In this document: piece by piece, positions 54,688-63,372 of the stretch
Layout of the letters: the number at the start of each line of letters is the position of its first letter
Numbering within the stretch: the first letter of the stretch is position 1
Assembly: GCA_019637355.1 (NCBI GenBank)
Contig: JAHBVT010000001.1
Span: 1,333,192-1,397,191 of the forward strand
Length of the DNA stretch: 64,000 nt
Direction: 5' to 3'
Origin: Gemmatimonadaceae bacterium
GTDB taxonomy: Bacteria; Gemmatimonadota; Gemmatimonadetes; Gemmatimonadales; Gemmatimonadaceae
Translations under genes and position numbers: made by a program
Notes under the pieces: generated by a model
Seen by the model: the letters and a program-made list of their open reading frames with translations, nothing else
What the model was told of the DNA's origin: nothing
The model's database searches: none

Positions 54688-55569
54688 ATGATACGCAGTA
54701 TGACGGGATTCGGAGCGGCCGAAGGGCCGATTGGCGGCTCGCGCGTCAGCGTGGAGCTGCGCTCCGTGAACCACCGGTTCTTTAACCCGTCGCTCAAGCT
54801 GCCGCAGGCGCTGGGCAAGTGGGAGCCCGAAGTGCGCGAGACGCTGCGTCAGCGCATCACCCGTGGGCACGTAACGCTCTCGGTGCGCGTGGTGCGCGAC
54901 GACGAAGCCGCGTCCGTCGTGGACGAAGCGCGCTTCGCCGCGGCCGCCGACGCCCTGAAGGCGCTGCAGACCAAGTACGGTCTCGGCGGCGCCGTCGACG
55001 TGGCGACCGTCCTGCGGATGCCCGAGGTGCTCCAGCTGACGCGCGACGATGCGGGCCTGGAGACGGCGACTTCCGAGGAGCTCCAGGCGGTGGTCGAGGC
55101 GGCGGTCGATGCGCTGCAGACGATGCGGGCGTCTGAGGGAGCGCGCCTCGCGCAGGTGATCGACGAGCGGCTCAACGTCGTCGAAGCGGCCGTCGCGCGT
55201 ATCGCGGCCCGAGCGCCGGAACGCGTCATCGCCCAGCGCGATCGCCTGCGCGAGAACGTCGAGCGCCTCGCCGGTGGCATCGCGGTGGACCCGCAGCGGC
55301 TCGCCCAGGAGATCGCAATCCTCGCGGATCGATTGGACGTGGGCGAGGAGCTTGATCGCTTCGGCAGCCACATCGCGGCATTCCGCGAGGCGCTGGCGAG
55401 CAAGACCGGCGACGGAGTGGGGAAGCGACTCGGATTCCTGCTACAGGAGCTGCTGCGTGAGGCGAACACGACGGGCAGCAAGGCCAACGACGCCGCGATG
55501 CTGCAGGACGTGGTGGCCATCAAGGAAGAGCTGGAGCGCATCCGCGAGCAGGTGGAGAACGTCGAGTGA
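54688..55569 (+). CDS. yicC: YicC family endoribonuclease
   Basis: A 293-residue protein. MIRSMTGFGAAEG at the start, VELRSVNHRFFNPSLKLP soon after, and the C-terminal GFLLQELLREANTTGSKANDAAM are the YicC signature. E. coli YicC is an endoribonuclease linked to small-RNA turnover. The gene overlaps gmk (GTGA), the usual neighbour of yicC. Length is standard. Confidence 0.95.
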   Translation: MIRSMTGFGAAEGPIGGSRVSVELRSVNHRFFNPSLKLPQALGKWEPEVRETLRQRITRGHVTLSVRVVRDDEAASVVDEARFAAAADALKALQTKYGLGGAVDVATVLRMPEVLQLTRDDAGLETATSEELQAVVEAAVDALQTMRASEGARLAQVIDERLNVVEAAVARIAARAPERVIAQRDRLRENVERLAGGIAVDPQRLAQEIAILADRLDVGEELDRFGSHIAAFREALASKTGDGVGKRLGFLLQELLREANTTGSKANDAAMLQDVVAIKEELERIREQVENVE

Positions 55570-56210
55570 CGGCCCGGCCGTTTCCGCTGGTGCTCTCGGC
55601 GCCCTCCGGTGCCGGCAAGACGACCATTGCACGGAAGCTGCTCGAGCGGCGCAGCGACGTCGGGTATTCGGTGTCCTGCACGACGCGCGCTCCGCGGCCC
55701 GGCGAGGTGAACGGGGTGGATTACCACTTCCTCACGCCGGAGCAGTTCGACGAGGCGGTGCGGCGGAACGAGTTCGCCGAGTGGGCCGACGTGCACGGCA
55801 AGCGCTATGGCACCTTGGCGAGGGAGATCGAGCAGGTGATGGCGCGGGGCCAGCACGTGATGCTGGACATCGACGTGCAGGGCGCGCGGCAGGTGGCGCA
55901 GCGCTTCCTCGATGCCGTCACGATCTTCGTCGTCCCGCCCTCGGCCGAGGTGTTGGTGGCCCGCCTGACCGGCCGCAACACCGAGAGCGACGAGGCACTG
56001 GCCATCCGCTTGAAGAACGCCGTACTCGAGCTTCAGGAAGCCCAGCTCTACCAGCACGTGGTCGTGAACGACAATCTCGAGCACGCCGTGGCGCAGGTCG
56101 CAGCCATCATCGACGAGGAGACGCTCAAGCGGGAGCGGCTCCCGGCGCTGGGCAAGGACGTCGGCGACATCGTGGGGCGGCTGCAGCGGGACCTGAGCGC
56201 CCGGATCTAA
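55566..56210 (+). CDS. gmk: Guanylate kinase
   Basis: A 214-residue enzyme phosphorylating GMP to GDP. The P-loop is SAPSGAGKTTIA; SCTTRAPRPGEVNGVDYHFL binds GMP, and MLDIDVQGARQV and a lid with RLTGRNTESDEALAIRL follow. GTG 55566 overlaps the yicC stop. A perfect 12-base palindrome lies directly after the stop at 56211-56222. Confidence 0.97.
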   Translation: MTARPFPLVLSAPSGAGKTTIARKLLERRSDVGYSVSCTTRAPRPGEVNGVDYHFLTPEQFDEAVRRNEFAEWADVHGKRYGTLAREIEQVMARGQHVMLDIDVQGARQVAQRFLDAVTIFVVPPSAEVLVARLTGRNTESDEALAIRLKNAVLELQEAQLYQHVVVNDNLEHAVAQVAAIIDEETLKRERLPALGKDVGDIVGRLQRDLSARI

Positions 56211-56243
56211 GCCCTGCAGGGCGGAATTGGGTCACCGCGGGGT

Positions 56244-56272
56244 TTGTGCCGCGCCCTCCAGCCTTGTAAGTT
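56244..56272 (+). promoter_or_regulatory. Candidate rpoZ-coaBC promoter
   Basis: TTGTGC (56244-56249) and TAAGTT (56267-56272) are 17 bases apart, with a leader of about 33 bases to ATG 56312. The hexamer closely resembles the TAACTT of two other promoters here. Confidence 0.4.
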
Positions 56273-56311
56273 TCGGGTCGCCAGCAGCACCCAAACCCTG
56301 AGGTCGCTCCA

Positions 56312-56524
56312 ATGCAGGTCTTTACCCCCAAGGACATCACCGAACACGCCACCAACAAGTACCTCGCGGTGCTCGTGGCGGCGAAGTATGCGCGTGTGTT
56401 GAACGAATTCCCGCGCGATCGCTCGAAGGTCGAGAAGAAGCTGTCCACCCGCGCGCTCGAGGACCTCTCCGGAGGCGAGATCGAGTACCGCGTGGTGCCG
56501 CGCCGCCGCGCCAAGGGCGCGTAA
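56312..56524 (+). CDS. rpoZ: RNA polymerase omega subunit
   Basis: A 70-residue protein. NKYLAVLVAAKYARVLNEFP matches the conserved omega helix that clamps the beta-prime C-terminus, and STRALEDLSGGEIEYRV follows. Position between gmk and coaBC is the widespread conserved order and confirms the call. The N-terminus is slightly divergent (MQVFTPKDITEHAT). Confidence 0.92.
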   Translation: MQVFTPKDITEHATNKYLAVLVAAKYARVLNEFPRDRSKVEKKLSTRALEDLSGGEIEYRVVPRRRAKGA

Positions 56525-56556
56525 GCGGCACGGCGTAGGCCTCGGGCCGCCGCGTC

Positions 56557-57756
56557 GTGCGCCCGTTTGACGGCCGCCGCATCCTGCTCGGGGTCACGGG
56601 CGGGATCGCCAGTTACAAATCGGCCTGGCTCGCCCGCCTGCTCACGCAGGCCGGGGCCCAAGTAGACGTGGTCCTCACGCGCTCGGCGCGTGAGTTCATC
56701 GGGAGCGTCACGTTCGAGGCGCTCACCGGCCGCCCCGTGCACAGCGTCCTCATCGGGGACGGGCACGCGCTCGATCATCTCCGGCTGGCACGCGAGGCCG
56801 AGCTGTTCATCGTCGCTCCCGCGACGGCCGACTTCCTCGCCCGCGCAGCGCACGGCCACGCCGACGAGCTCCTCTCGGCAGCCCTGTTGGCCGCTGAGTG
56901 CCCCGTGCTGCTCGTGCCGGCGATGAACGACCGGATGTGGGCCAATGCGGCCGTGCAGGCCAACTGTGCCGCGCTGGCCGCTCAAGGCAAGCACGTGCTT
57001 GAGCCTGGCGTCGGCCCGCTGGCCTCACCGGACGAAGGAGCCGGGCAGGGGCGTATGCAGGAGCCTGAGACCATCCTCGCGCACGCAGCGCGCCTGCTGG
57101 AGGCACCGGGCCGCCTCAACGGGCGGCGGGTCGTGGTCACGGCCGGCCCCACGCGCGAGGCGCTGGACCCGGTGCGCTACCTAAGCAATCACAGCACGGG
57201 CAAGCAGGGCGTGGCATTGGCCGAGGCGGCGTGGCGTCGCGGGGCCGACGTGGTGCTGGTCCACGGGCCACTGCAGGTGCCTTTGCCGGTGGGAGCGCGG
57301 AGCGTCGCAGTCGAGTCGACCGAGGAAATGGCCGCGGCAGTCGCGACTGAGATTGCCTCGGCCGACGTCCTCGTAATGGCCGCCGCACCCGCCGACTTCC
57401 GTGCGGCCGAAGTCGCCAGCGCAAAGATCAAGAAGTCCGGCCGCGCGCCGACGCTTGAGTTGGTCGAGACGCCGGACGTGCTGCGCAGCACGATGAAGGC
57501 GCGAAAGAAGGGAATGCTCGCCGTGGGTTTTGCGCTCGAGACCGACGACCTCGCCGAGAACGCGAAGAAGAAGCTCGAGGCCAAGGGGCTGGCGATGGTC
57601 GTGGCCAACAGCGCACGCGAAGCCGGCGCCGGTTTCGGCTACGACACCAACCGCGTCACGATCTTCGCGGCGGATGGTTCCGTGGACGAGCTGGCGCTGA
57701 TGTCCAAGCGCGACACTGCCGATGCGATCCTCGACCGCGTCGAGGCTCGGCTGTGA
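56557..57756 (+). CDS. coaBC: Bifunctional phosphopantothenoylcysteine decarboxylase/phosphopantothenate-cysteine ligase
   Basis: A 399-residue CoA-biosynthesis enzyme. The N-terminal flavin decarboxylase half has LLGVTGGIASYKSAWL, PATADFLARAAHGHADELL and MNDRMW; the C-terminal ligase half has VVTAGPTREALDPVRYLSNHSTGKQGVALAEAA and NSAREAGAGFGYDTNRV. The active-site flap reads PLASPDEGAGQGRM, so the Cys158 of E. coli is Ser with two extra residues, a variation I believe occurs in other bacteria. GTG 56557 is used. The stop overlaps the glycosylase gene. Confidence 0.95.
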   Translation: MRPFDGRRILLGVTGGIASYKSAWLARLLTQAGAQVDVVLTRSAREFIGSVTFEALTGRPVHSVLIGDGHALDHLRLAREAELFIVAPATADFLARAAHGHADELLSAALLAAECPVLLVPAMNDRMWANAAVQANCAALAAQGKHVLEPGVGPLASPDEGAGQGRMQEPETILAHAARLLEAPGRLNGRRVVVTAGPTREALDPVRYLSNHSTGKQGVALAEAAWRRGADVVLVHGPLQVPLPVGARSVAVESTEEMAAAVATEIASADVLVMAAAPADFRAAEVASAKIKKSGRAPTLELVETPDVLRSTMKARKKGMLAVGFALETDDLAENAKKKLEAKGLAMVVANSAREAGAGFGYDTNRVTIFAADGSVDELALMSKRDTADAILDRVEARL

Positions 57757-58715
57757 GCGAGGGACTCGATCGCCTCCGGCAATACTTGGAGCAACGCAAG
57801 GAACTCGGCGAATCGGAGTTCGTGCTCGACTCGCTGTCGGTCGAGGACGCGCTCAAAGTGCTCGGCACGAAGAATCCTCCGCCGCCGCGCCCAAGAAGCG
57901 CCACCTCCGCTCCGCCGGCCCGACCGCCTGCGTCAGACTCCGTGATGCGGAAGAACGCTGAGGTTGCCGCTGCCAGCGGCGATTGGCGGGACGCCCTGCG
58001 CGCCGTCGAGGCCACTCCTGCGCCGGCCGCCCCAGCCAAGCCCAAGGGCGCACCGTTCGTGCCGCCTACACCGCTCGAAGCCGACGGGCCGCCCAAGTCG
58101 CCCACTGCGACGGGCGAGCCGCTTAACGTGGGCGCCGGCCGAGCGCCCAGCGGTCTCGACCGCCTGACGACGCTCGATGCCGTCGCCAGTGCCATCGGCG
58201 CCTGCCAGCTCTGCACGCTGCACAGCACGAAGAAGAAGGACGTGCCGGGGGAGGGGAATCCGGCGGCGCGATTCGTGGTGGTCGGCGAGGCGCCGGGCCA
58301 GACGGAAGACGAGCTCGGCAGGCCGTTCGTCGGCAAGAGTGGCGACCTTCTGACGAAGATTCTCGAGGCCATCGGCTTCAAGCGCGAGGACGTGTTCATC
58401 TGCAACGTCCTCAAGCACCGGCCACCGGGGAACCGCAATCCGGCCTCGGACGAGATCGCGGCCTGCCGTCCCTTCTTGTTGCGGCAGTTGGAGTTGCTCC
58501 AACCCAAGGTGATCCTGGCCGTCGGCACGTTTGCCGCGCAGACGCTCTTGGAGACAGATTCCCCCATCGGGAAGCTCCGCGGTCTGGAGCATCGGTACCA
58601 CGGCATTCCGCTCGTGGCGACGTACCACCCCGCCGCGTTGCTGCGGAACCCCAATTGGAAGCGCCCAGCCTGGGAAGATGTCCAGCTCGCCCGTCGAATT
58701 TTCGATCGCCCGTAA
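57753..58715 (+). CDS. Uracil-DNA glycosylase, family 4-like, with altered iron-sulfur ligand
   Basis: A 320-residue repair enzyme removing uracil from DNA. Residues 1-140 are a low-complexity Pro/Ala-rich extension. The catalytic domain has motif A GEAPGQTEDELGRPFVG and motif B HPAALLRNP. Iron-sulfur ligands are expected at four Cys; three are present (Cys151, Cys154, Cys238), while the third in order is His222 (LKHRPPGNRNP), 16 residues before Cys238 exactly as Cys85 and Cys101 in the thermophilic enzymes. The covalent-trapping KRRIH loop of UdgX is absent. GTG 57753 overlaps coaBC; the end overlaps dnaB by 38 bases. Confidence 0.9.
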   Translation: MSEGLDRLRQYLEQRKELGESEFVLDSLSVEDALKVLGTKNPPPPRPRSATSAPPARPPASDSVMRKNAEVAAASGDWRDALRAVEATPAPAAPAKPKGAPFVPPTPLEADGPPKSPTATGEPLNVGAGRAPSGLDRLTTLDAVASAIGACQLCTLHSTKKKDVPGEGNPAARFVVVGEAPGQTEDELGRPFVGKSGDLLTKILEAIGFKREDVFICNVLKHRPPGNRNPASDEIAACRPFLLRQLELLQPKVILAVGTFAAQTLLETDSPIGKLRGLEHRYHGIPLVATYHPAALLRNPNWKRPAWEDVQLARRIFDRP

Positions 58716-60114
58716 GGGCCCACCCGACGCCTTCGCGGACCGCCGGCCCCCGTGGTCGGAGGACGCGGAGCGTGCCGTGCTCGCCGCGATGCTGCTCTCC
58801 GGCGACGCCATCGTCACGGCGCTCGAGCTCGTCAGCGAGGACTCGTTCTATCGCGAGGGGCATCGTCGGCTGTTTCGCGCGATGGCGTCCCTGCACAACA
58901 CGGGAGCGGTCGTTGACCCACTGACGCTCTCGAACGAACTCGAGCAGCGCGGCGACCTGCAGGCGGCCGGCGGCAAGGAGTTCATCGGCGGGCTGCTGGA
59001 CGAGATCCCGACGGCGGCGAACGTCGAGCATCACTGCCGCATCGTGCGGGACAAGGCCCTGCGCCGGCGGCTGATCGAGACGGCCACCTCGCTGGTCCGT
59101 GAGGGCCACGAGTCGCCGGTGGATGTCGCCGAGCTGCTGGACCTCGCCGAACACAAGATCCTCGAGCTGAACGACACGCGGGGCAACGAAGGCTTCGTGC
59201 GCATCAAGTCGCTGCTCTGGAGCGCGATGGAGCGCATCGAGGTGCTGCGCACGGCGGGCGGCAATCTCACGGGCGTGCCGTCGGGCTTTATGGATCTCGA
59301 CAAGATGACGTTGGGCTTCCAGCCCTCGGACCTCGTCATCGTCGCGGCGCGTCCCTCGATGGGCAAGACGGCCTTCGTGCTCAACATCGCGCAATACGCG
59401 GCCATCGAAGGCAATGTCCCGACGGCGATCTTCTCGCTGGAAATGAGTACCCAGTCCCTCCTGCTGCGAATGCTCGCCTCGGAGGGATACGTGGACGCCC
59501 AACGCCTGCGCTCGGGCCAACTGACGGCCCAAGACGCCTCGAACCTCGCCAAGGCGGCTGCCCTGCTGGGGCAGGCGCCCATCTGGATCGACGACTCGCC
59601 CGGCCTCTCGGTGCTCGAGGTGCGTTCGCGCGCCCGACGCCTGAAGTCGCAGTCGGACATCAAGCTCATCGTCGTCGACTACCTGCAGCTGCTGTCCGGC
59701 CCGCCGAACTCCGAGAGCCGCCAGCAGGAAGTGTCGGCCATCTCGCGGTCGCTCAAGGCGCTGGCCAAGGAGCTCGACGTGCCGGTGCTCGCGCTGTCGC
59801 AGCTTTCGCGTGCCTCGGAACAGCGCGGCGGCGAGAACCGTCGCCCGCAGCTCTCGGACCTGCGCGACTCCGGCGCCATCGAGCAGGACGCCGACGTGGT
59901 GCTGTTCATCTACCGGCCGGAAATGAACGAACGGCCCTACGACGACCAAGGCAACGCGCGGATGGTCACCGGCACGACGGACATCCCGCTCGACGGCTAC
60001 GCCGAGGTGATCGTCGCCAAGCAGCGTAACGGCCCGACCGGTCACATCCGCCTGCACTTCCGCAAGAGCCACACGCGGTTCGAGAACTGGACGAACCGCC
60101 AGCCCGAGGCCTGA
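58678..60114 (+). CDS. dnaB: Replicative DNA helicase DnaB
   Basis: A 478-residue hexameric helicase. The N-terminal domain (EDAERAVLAAMLLSGDAI, residues about 20-130) is joined to the RecA-like motor with Walker A ARPSMGKTAFVLN, SLEMSTQSLLLRML, VVDYLQLLSG (Walker B) and LSQLSRASEQR. No intein is present. ATG 58678 lies inside the end of the glycosylase gene; the longer frame upstream is shadow sequence. radA follows after three bases. Confidence 0.97.
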   Translation: MSSSPVEFSIARKGPPDAFADRRPPWSEDAERAVLAAMLLSGDAIVTALELVSEDSFYREGHRRLFRAMASLHNTGAVVDPLTLSNELEQRGDLQAAGGKEFIGGLLDEIPTAANVEHHCRIVRDKALRRRLIETATSLVREGHESPVDVAELLDLAEHKILELNDTRGNEGFVRIKSLLWSAMERIEVLRTAGGNLTGVPSGFMDLDKMTLGFQPSDLVIVAARPSMGKTAFVLNIAQYAAIEGNVPTAIFSLEMSTQSLLLRMLASEGYVDAQRLRSGQLTAQDASNLAKAAALLGQAPIWIDDSPGLSVLEVRSRARRLKSQSDIKLIVVDYLQLLSGPPNSESRQQEVSAISRSLKALAKELDVPVLALSQLSRASEQRGGENRRPQLSDLRDSGAIEQDADVVLFIYRPEMNERPYDDQGNARMVTGTTDIPLDGYAEVIVAKQRNGPTGHIRLHFRKSHTRFENWTNRQPEA

Positions 60115-60117
60115 CCC

Positions 60118-61527
60118 GTGGCGGTGAAGGCCAAATCGGTCTATCGCTGCACCGAGTGCGGCGGCGAATCGCTCAAGTGGCAGGGCCGCTGCGACACCTG
60201 CGGCGAGTGGAACACGCTCGTTGAGGAGCTCGCCGCGCCCAAGGTGAGCGCGGCGACCAAAGGAGCGGGCGCGCAGCGGCGCCTCGCCGGCGCCACGGCC
60301 TTCGGCGAAGGGGGCCAAGTGCTCGAGACGCCGCGCCTGCGCGAAGTGGTCGGCGCAGAGGAGCACCGCCTGGCCACGGGCATCGCGGAGTTCGACTTCG
60401 TGCTCGGAGGCGGCGTGGTGCCCGGCGCAATGGTGCTCGTGGGTGGCGAGCCGGGCATCGGCAAGAGCACGATCCTGCTGCAGGTCGCCGCGCGTCTCGA
60501 GGCCGCCGGCCACCCAACGCTCTACGTGAGCGGAGAGGAATCGCCGCTGCAGGTGAAGCTGCGCGCCGACCGACTCGGTGCGACGGCGGGCGCGGTGTCG
60601 CTGCTCGGAGAGACGAATCTCGAGACCATCCTCGCGACGGCCGGCAATCTGCGTCCTGCGGCGATGGTCGTGGATTCCATCCAGACCGTCTTCACAGGCG
60701 ACCTCGAAGGCGCGCCCGGCAACGTGGGGCAGGTGCGCGAGTGCGCGGCGCGATTGATGCGCTTCGCCAAGGAGACGGGCACGGCGGTGTTCGTTGTCGG
60801 GCACGTGACCAAGGGCGGCGGCATCGCCGGCCCGAAGACGCTCGAGCACATCGTGGACACGGTGCTGTACTTCGAAGGCGAGGGCTCGGCCGACCACCGC
60901 GTGCTGCGCGCCACGAAGAACCGCTTCGGCAGCGTGGACGAGATCGGCGTGTTTCGGATGACGACGCAGGGCCTCGAGGCGGTGGAGAATCCGTCGGCGC
61001 TGTTTCTCGGCGAGCGCAGTGCGTCGCCCGCGAGCGGCTCAGCGGTCACCTGCTTGATGGAAGGCTCGCGCCCGATGCTGCTCGAGGTGCAGGCGCTGGC
61101 CGCCAAGGCGGGCTTCGGCACGCCGCAACGCGTCAGCACCGGCTACGATGCACGGCGCCTGGCGCTGTTGCTGGCCGTGCTCGACAAGCGCGCGGGGCTC
61201 TCCTTCGCGCAACTCGACGTGTTCTTGAACGCCGTCGGTGGCGTGCGCGTGCAGGAGCCGGCCGGTGACCTGGCCGTGGCGGCGGCGCTGGCCTCGAGCT
61301 TCTACGACAAGTCACTCCCCGCTGACGCGATCTTCCTCGGCGAAGTTGGCCTTGGCGGCGAGATCCGCGGCATCTCTCAGGCAGAGCGCCGTCTCTCCGA
61401 AGCCGAGAAGATGGGAATGCGGCGCGCCTTCGTAAGCGAGCGCTCCCGGCCCAAGCGTGTGCCGAAGCAGCTGGCTATCGAAGTCGTGCCGGATGTCGTG
61501 GCGCTCTTCCGGGCGCTGTTCCGATGA
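60118..61527 (+). CDS. radA: DNA repair protein RadA
   Basis: A 469-residue branch-migration ATPase acting with RecA. The N-terminal C4 zinc finger is in YRCTECGGESLKWQGRCDTCGEWNTL; Walker A is GGEPGIGKSTILL; the RadA-specific KNRFGS motif is present in ATKNRFGSVDEIG; the C-terminal Lon-protease-like domain ends with VALFRALF. GTG 60118 is the start. The stop overlaps ispD (ATGA). Confidence 0.97.
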   Translation: MAVKAKSVYRCTECGGESLKWQGRCDTCGEWNTLVEELAAPKVSAATKGAGAQRRLAGATAFGEGGQVLETPRLREVVGAEEHRLATGIAEFDFVLGGGVVPGAMVLVGGEPGIGKSTILLQVAARLEAAGHPTLYVSGEESPLQVKLRADRLGATAGAVSLLGETNLETILATAGNLRPAAMVVDSIQTVFTGDLEGAPGNVGQVRECAARLMRFAKETGTAVFVVGHVTKGGGIAGPKTLEHIVDTVLYFEGEGSADHRVLRATKNRFGSVDEIGVFRMTTQGLEAVENPSALFLGERSASPASGSAVTCLMEGSRPMLLEVQALAAKAGFGTPQRVSTGYDARRLALLLAVLDKRAGLSFAQLDVFLNAVGGVRVQEPAGDLAVAAALASSFYDKSLPADAIFLGEVGLGGEIRGISQAERRLSEAEKMGMRRAFVSERSRPKRVPKQLAIEVVPDVVALFRALFR

Positions 61528-62231
61528 GCCGCAACGTCGGCGTGGTGATCGTCGCCGGTGGCTCGGGCAGCCGCGCAGGCGGCAGCGAGCTCAAGCAACT
61601 GCGCTGGGTGGCCGGCAAGCCGATGCTGCTGCACTCGCTGCAGACGTTCCAGCAGCTGCCTGACGTCGCGATGGTCGTGTGCGTGCTGCCGCATCAGTAC
61701 GCCGGTGATCCGCCGCCCTGGATCTTCCAGAGCGACAGCGACCGCCTGCTGATCTCCGTCGGCGGCCGCACGCGCGCCGAGTCGGTGGCGAACGGATTGG
61801 AGGATCTGCCCGCGGAGTGCACGACCGTGCTGGTGCACGATGCCGCGCGCCCGCTTGTGGATGTCGCGGTGATCCAGCGCGTCATCGCCGAGGCGCGGAA
61901 GGGCCACGGTGCCGTGGCCGCGCTGCCGGTCGTGGACACGCTCAAGCGCGTGGACGCCGACGGACGCATCGTCGAGACGGTCAGCCGCGACGCGCTGTGG
62001 CGCGCGCAGACGCCGCAGGGGTTCCCTCGAGAGCTCATCGAGCGTGCGCATCGCGAAGCCAAGGACGCAGGTTGGCATCACGAGGCCACCGACGACGCCG
62101 CGCTCTGCGAGCGTTTGGGCATTCCCGTGCACGTGGTGCGGGGCAGCGAACGCGCGCTCAAGGTGACCGAGGCGTCGGACTTCGCTCGCGCCGAGGTGTT
62201 GGCGAACTGGCGCGAGGAGGCGGATGCCTGA
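61524..62231 (+). CDS. ispD: 2-C-methyl-D-erythritol 4-phosphate cytidylyltransferase
   Basis: A 235-residue enzyme of the non-mevalonate isoprenoid pathway. The CTP-binding VVIVAGGSGSRAGGSELKQL (usual G.G.R with some loosening), GGRTRAESVANGL, VLVHDAARPLV, and AQTPQGFPRELI followed by ATDDAAL are diagnostic. It overlaps radA by four bases and the next gene by eight. No ispF is in the window. Confidence 0.94.
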   Translation: MSRNVGVVIVAGGSGSRAGGSELKQLRWVAGKPMLLHSLQTFQQLPDVAMVVCVLPHQYAGDPPPWIFQSDSDRLLISVGGRTRAESVANGLEDLPAECTTVLVHDAARPLVDVAVIQRVIAEARKGHGAVAALPVVDTLKRVDADGRIVETVSRDALWRAQTPQGFPRELIERAHREAKDAGWHHEATDDAALCERLGIPVHVVRGSERALKVTEASDFARAEVLANWREEADA

Positions 62232-62892
62232 ACCGCGGGGTCTCCCGTTCTGGTCAGCCGAGGAGATCGACTCGGCCATCGCGCCGGCCCTGGCGCACCT
62301 GCGCGACGGTGGGATCCTCGCGTACCCGACGGAAACGCTGTACGGCTTCGGGACGATGATCGACAACGACGCGGTCGAGCGGCTGGTGACGCTCAAGCGT
62401 CGCCCGCCCGCCAAGCCGTTCCTGCTCCTGATCTCCGATACCCCGATGCTCGCGCGCATCGGGCTGCACCTGACGCAGCCGGCCTCGATGCTTGCGGCGC
62501 GGCACTGGCCTGGACCGCTGACGCTGGTCCTGCCTGGCGGCGAGCGCCGGATTCCCGATCGGCTGCGCGGGCCGGAGGGCGGCGTGGCCGTGCGCTGGAC
62601 GCCACATCCCGGGCTCCAACGTTTGATTGCAGCCCTCGGCGACCCTATCACCAGCACCAGCGCAAACCGTCCCGGCGAACCCGCCGCTACCGCCGCGCGC
62701 GAGGTGCTGCGCGACTTCGGCTCTGCCATCGCCAGCGGCTCGGTGATGTTGCTGGATGCCGGCCAGTTGCCGACCGACACGCCCAGCACCGTGGTGGACT
62801 GCACCGGCAAGCGCCCACGTGTCATCCGCCCCGGCGCGATCCCGGCCTCCGTGCTCCGCGAGTCAGTGCCCGATCTCGTCGGCGATCGGTAG
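62224..62892 (+). CDS. tsaC: L-threonylcarbamoyladenylate synthase (Sua5/YrdC/YciO type)
   Basis: A 222-residue YrdC-fold protein making the first intermediate of N6-threonylcarbamoyladenosine in tRNA. GGILAYPTETLYGFG is the N-terminal signature, LKRRPPAKPFLLLI and HWPGPLTLVLPG follow, and TSTSANRPGEPAA closes the active site. There is no C-terminal Sua5 domain. YciO paralogues share the fold, so the symbol is likely but not certain. Confidence 0.88.
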   Translation: MPEPRGLPFWSAEEIDSAIAPALAHLRDGGILAYPTETLYGFGTMIDNDAVERLVTLKRRPPAKPFLLLISDTPMLARIGLHLTQPASMLAARHWPGPLTLVLPGGERRIPDRLRGPEGGVAVRWTPHPGLQRLIAALGDPITSTSANRPGEPAATAAREVLRDFGSAIASGSVMLLDAGQLPTDTPSTVVDCTGKRPRVIRPGAIPASVLRESVPDLVGDR

Positions 62893-62901
62893 GTTTCGCA
62901 G

Positions 62902-63372
62902 ATGCACATCCTGTTCGTCTGCACTGGCAACACCTGTCGCTCCCCGATGGCCGAGGCCATCGCTCGCGCGGCGATCGCCGAGCGGGGGTTGGCGGACATC
63001 ACGGTGGGGAGTGCGGGCACCAGTGCGTGGGAGGGCTCGCCCGCCTCCGACGGCGCGCTGCTCGTGTCGATGGAGCACGGGCTCGACCTCGGCACGCATC
63101 GCTCGCGGACGCTTTCTCGCGAGTTGCTCGAGGAGGCGAACCTCGTGCTGACGATGGGCGCGCACCACGCCGAGCGCGCCAACGCCCTTGGGGCAGGGGC
63201 ATCCACGGCACTCCTGATGCACTATGCGACGAGGGGCCAGGAGGCCACGCCGGTAGCTGACCCCTTCGGCGGCGACCTCGAGGCCTACCGCGCAACGTTC
63301 GCAGAGCTGCAGGTCGCGGTGAGCAAGGTGCTGGACCGCGTCGCGGCGGAGCGCGGGGCCTCAGGGGCGTGA
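62902..63372 (+). CDS. Low-molecular-weight protein-tyrosine phosphatase family protein
   Basis: A 156-residue phosphatase. The P-loop CTGNTCRSPMAEA (CX5R) is at the N-terminus and the general-acid Asp is in VADPFGGDLEAY. Relatives dephosphorylate protein tyrosine or, in some bacteria, arginine (YwlE type); the Thr in the P-loop (GNTCRS) is the residue associated with arginine phosphatases such as YwlE, so phospho-arginine is a possible substrate. In Firmicutes ywlE also follows a tsaC homologue (ywlC), as here. Overlaps aroE by four bases. Confidence 0.88.
   Translation: MHILFVCTGNTCRSPMAEAIARAAIAERGLADITVGSAGTSAWEGSPASDGALLVSMEHGLDLGTHRSRTLSRELLEEANLVLTMGAHHAERANALGAGASTALLMHYATRGQEATPVADPFGGDLEAYRATFAELQVAVSKVLDRVAAERGASGA

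Noticed and set aside
56211-56222. Perfect palindrome GCCCTGCAGGGC right after gmk
   Set aside because: It has no loop and no U-tract, so a terminator or operator call is not supported.
56557-57756. Loss of the CoaC catalytic Cys as a sign of an inactive CoaBC
   Set aside because: Ser in this flap is, to my knowledge, found in other bacterial CoaBC proteins, and all other motifs are intact.
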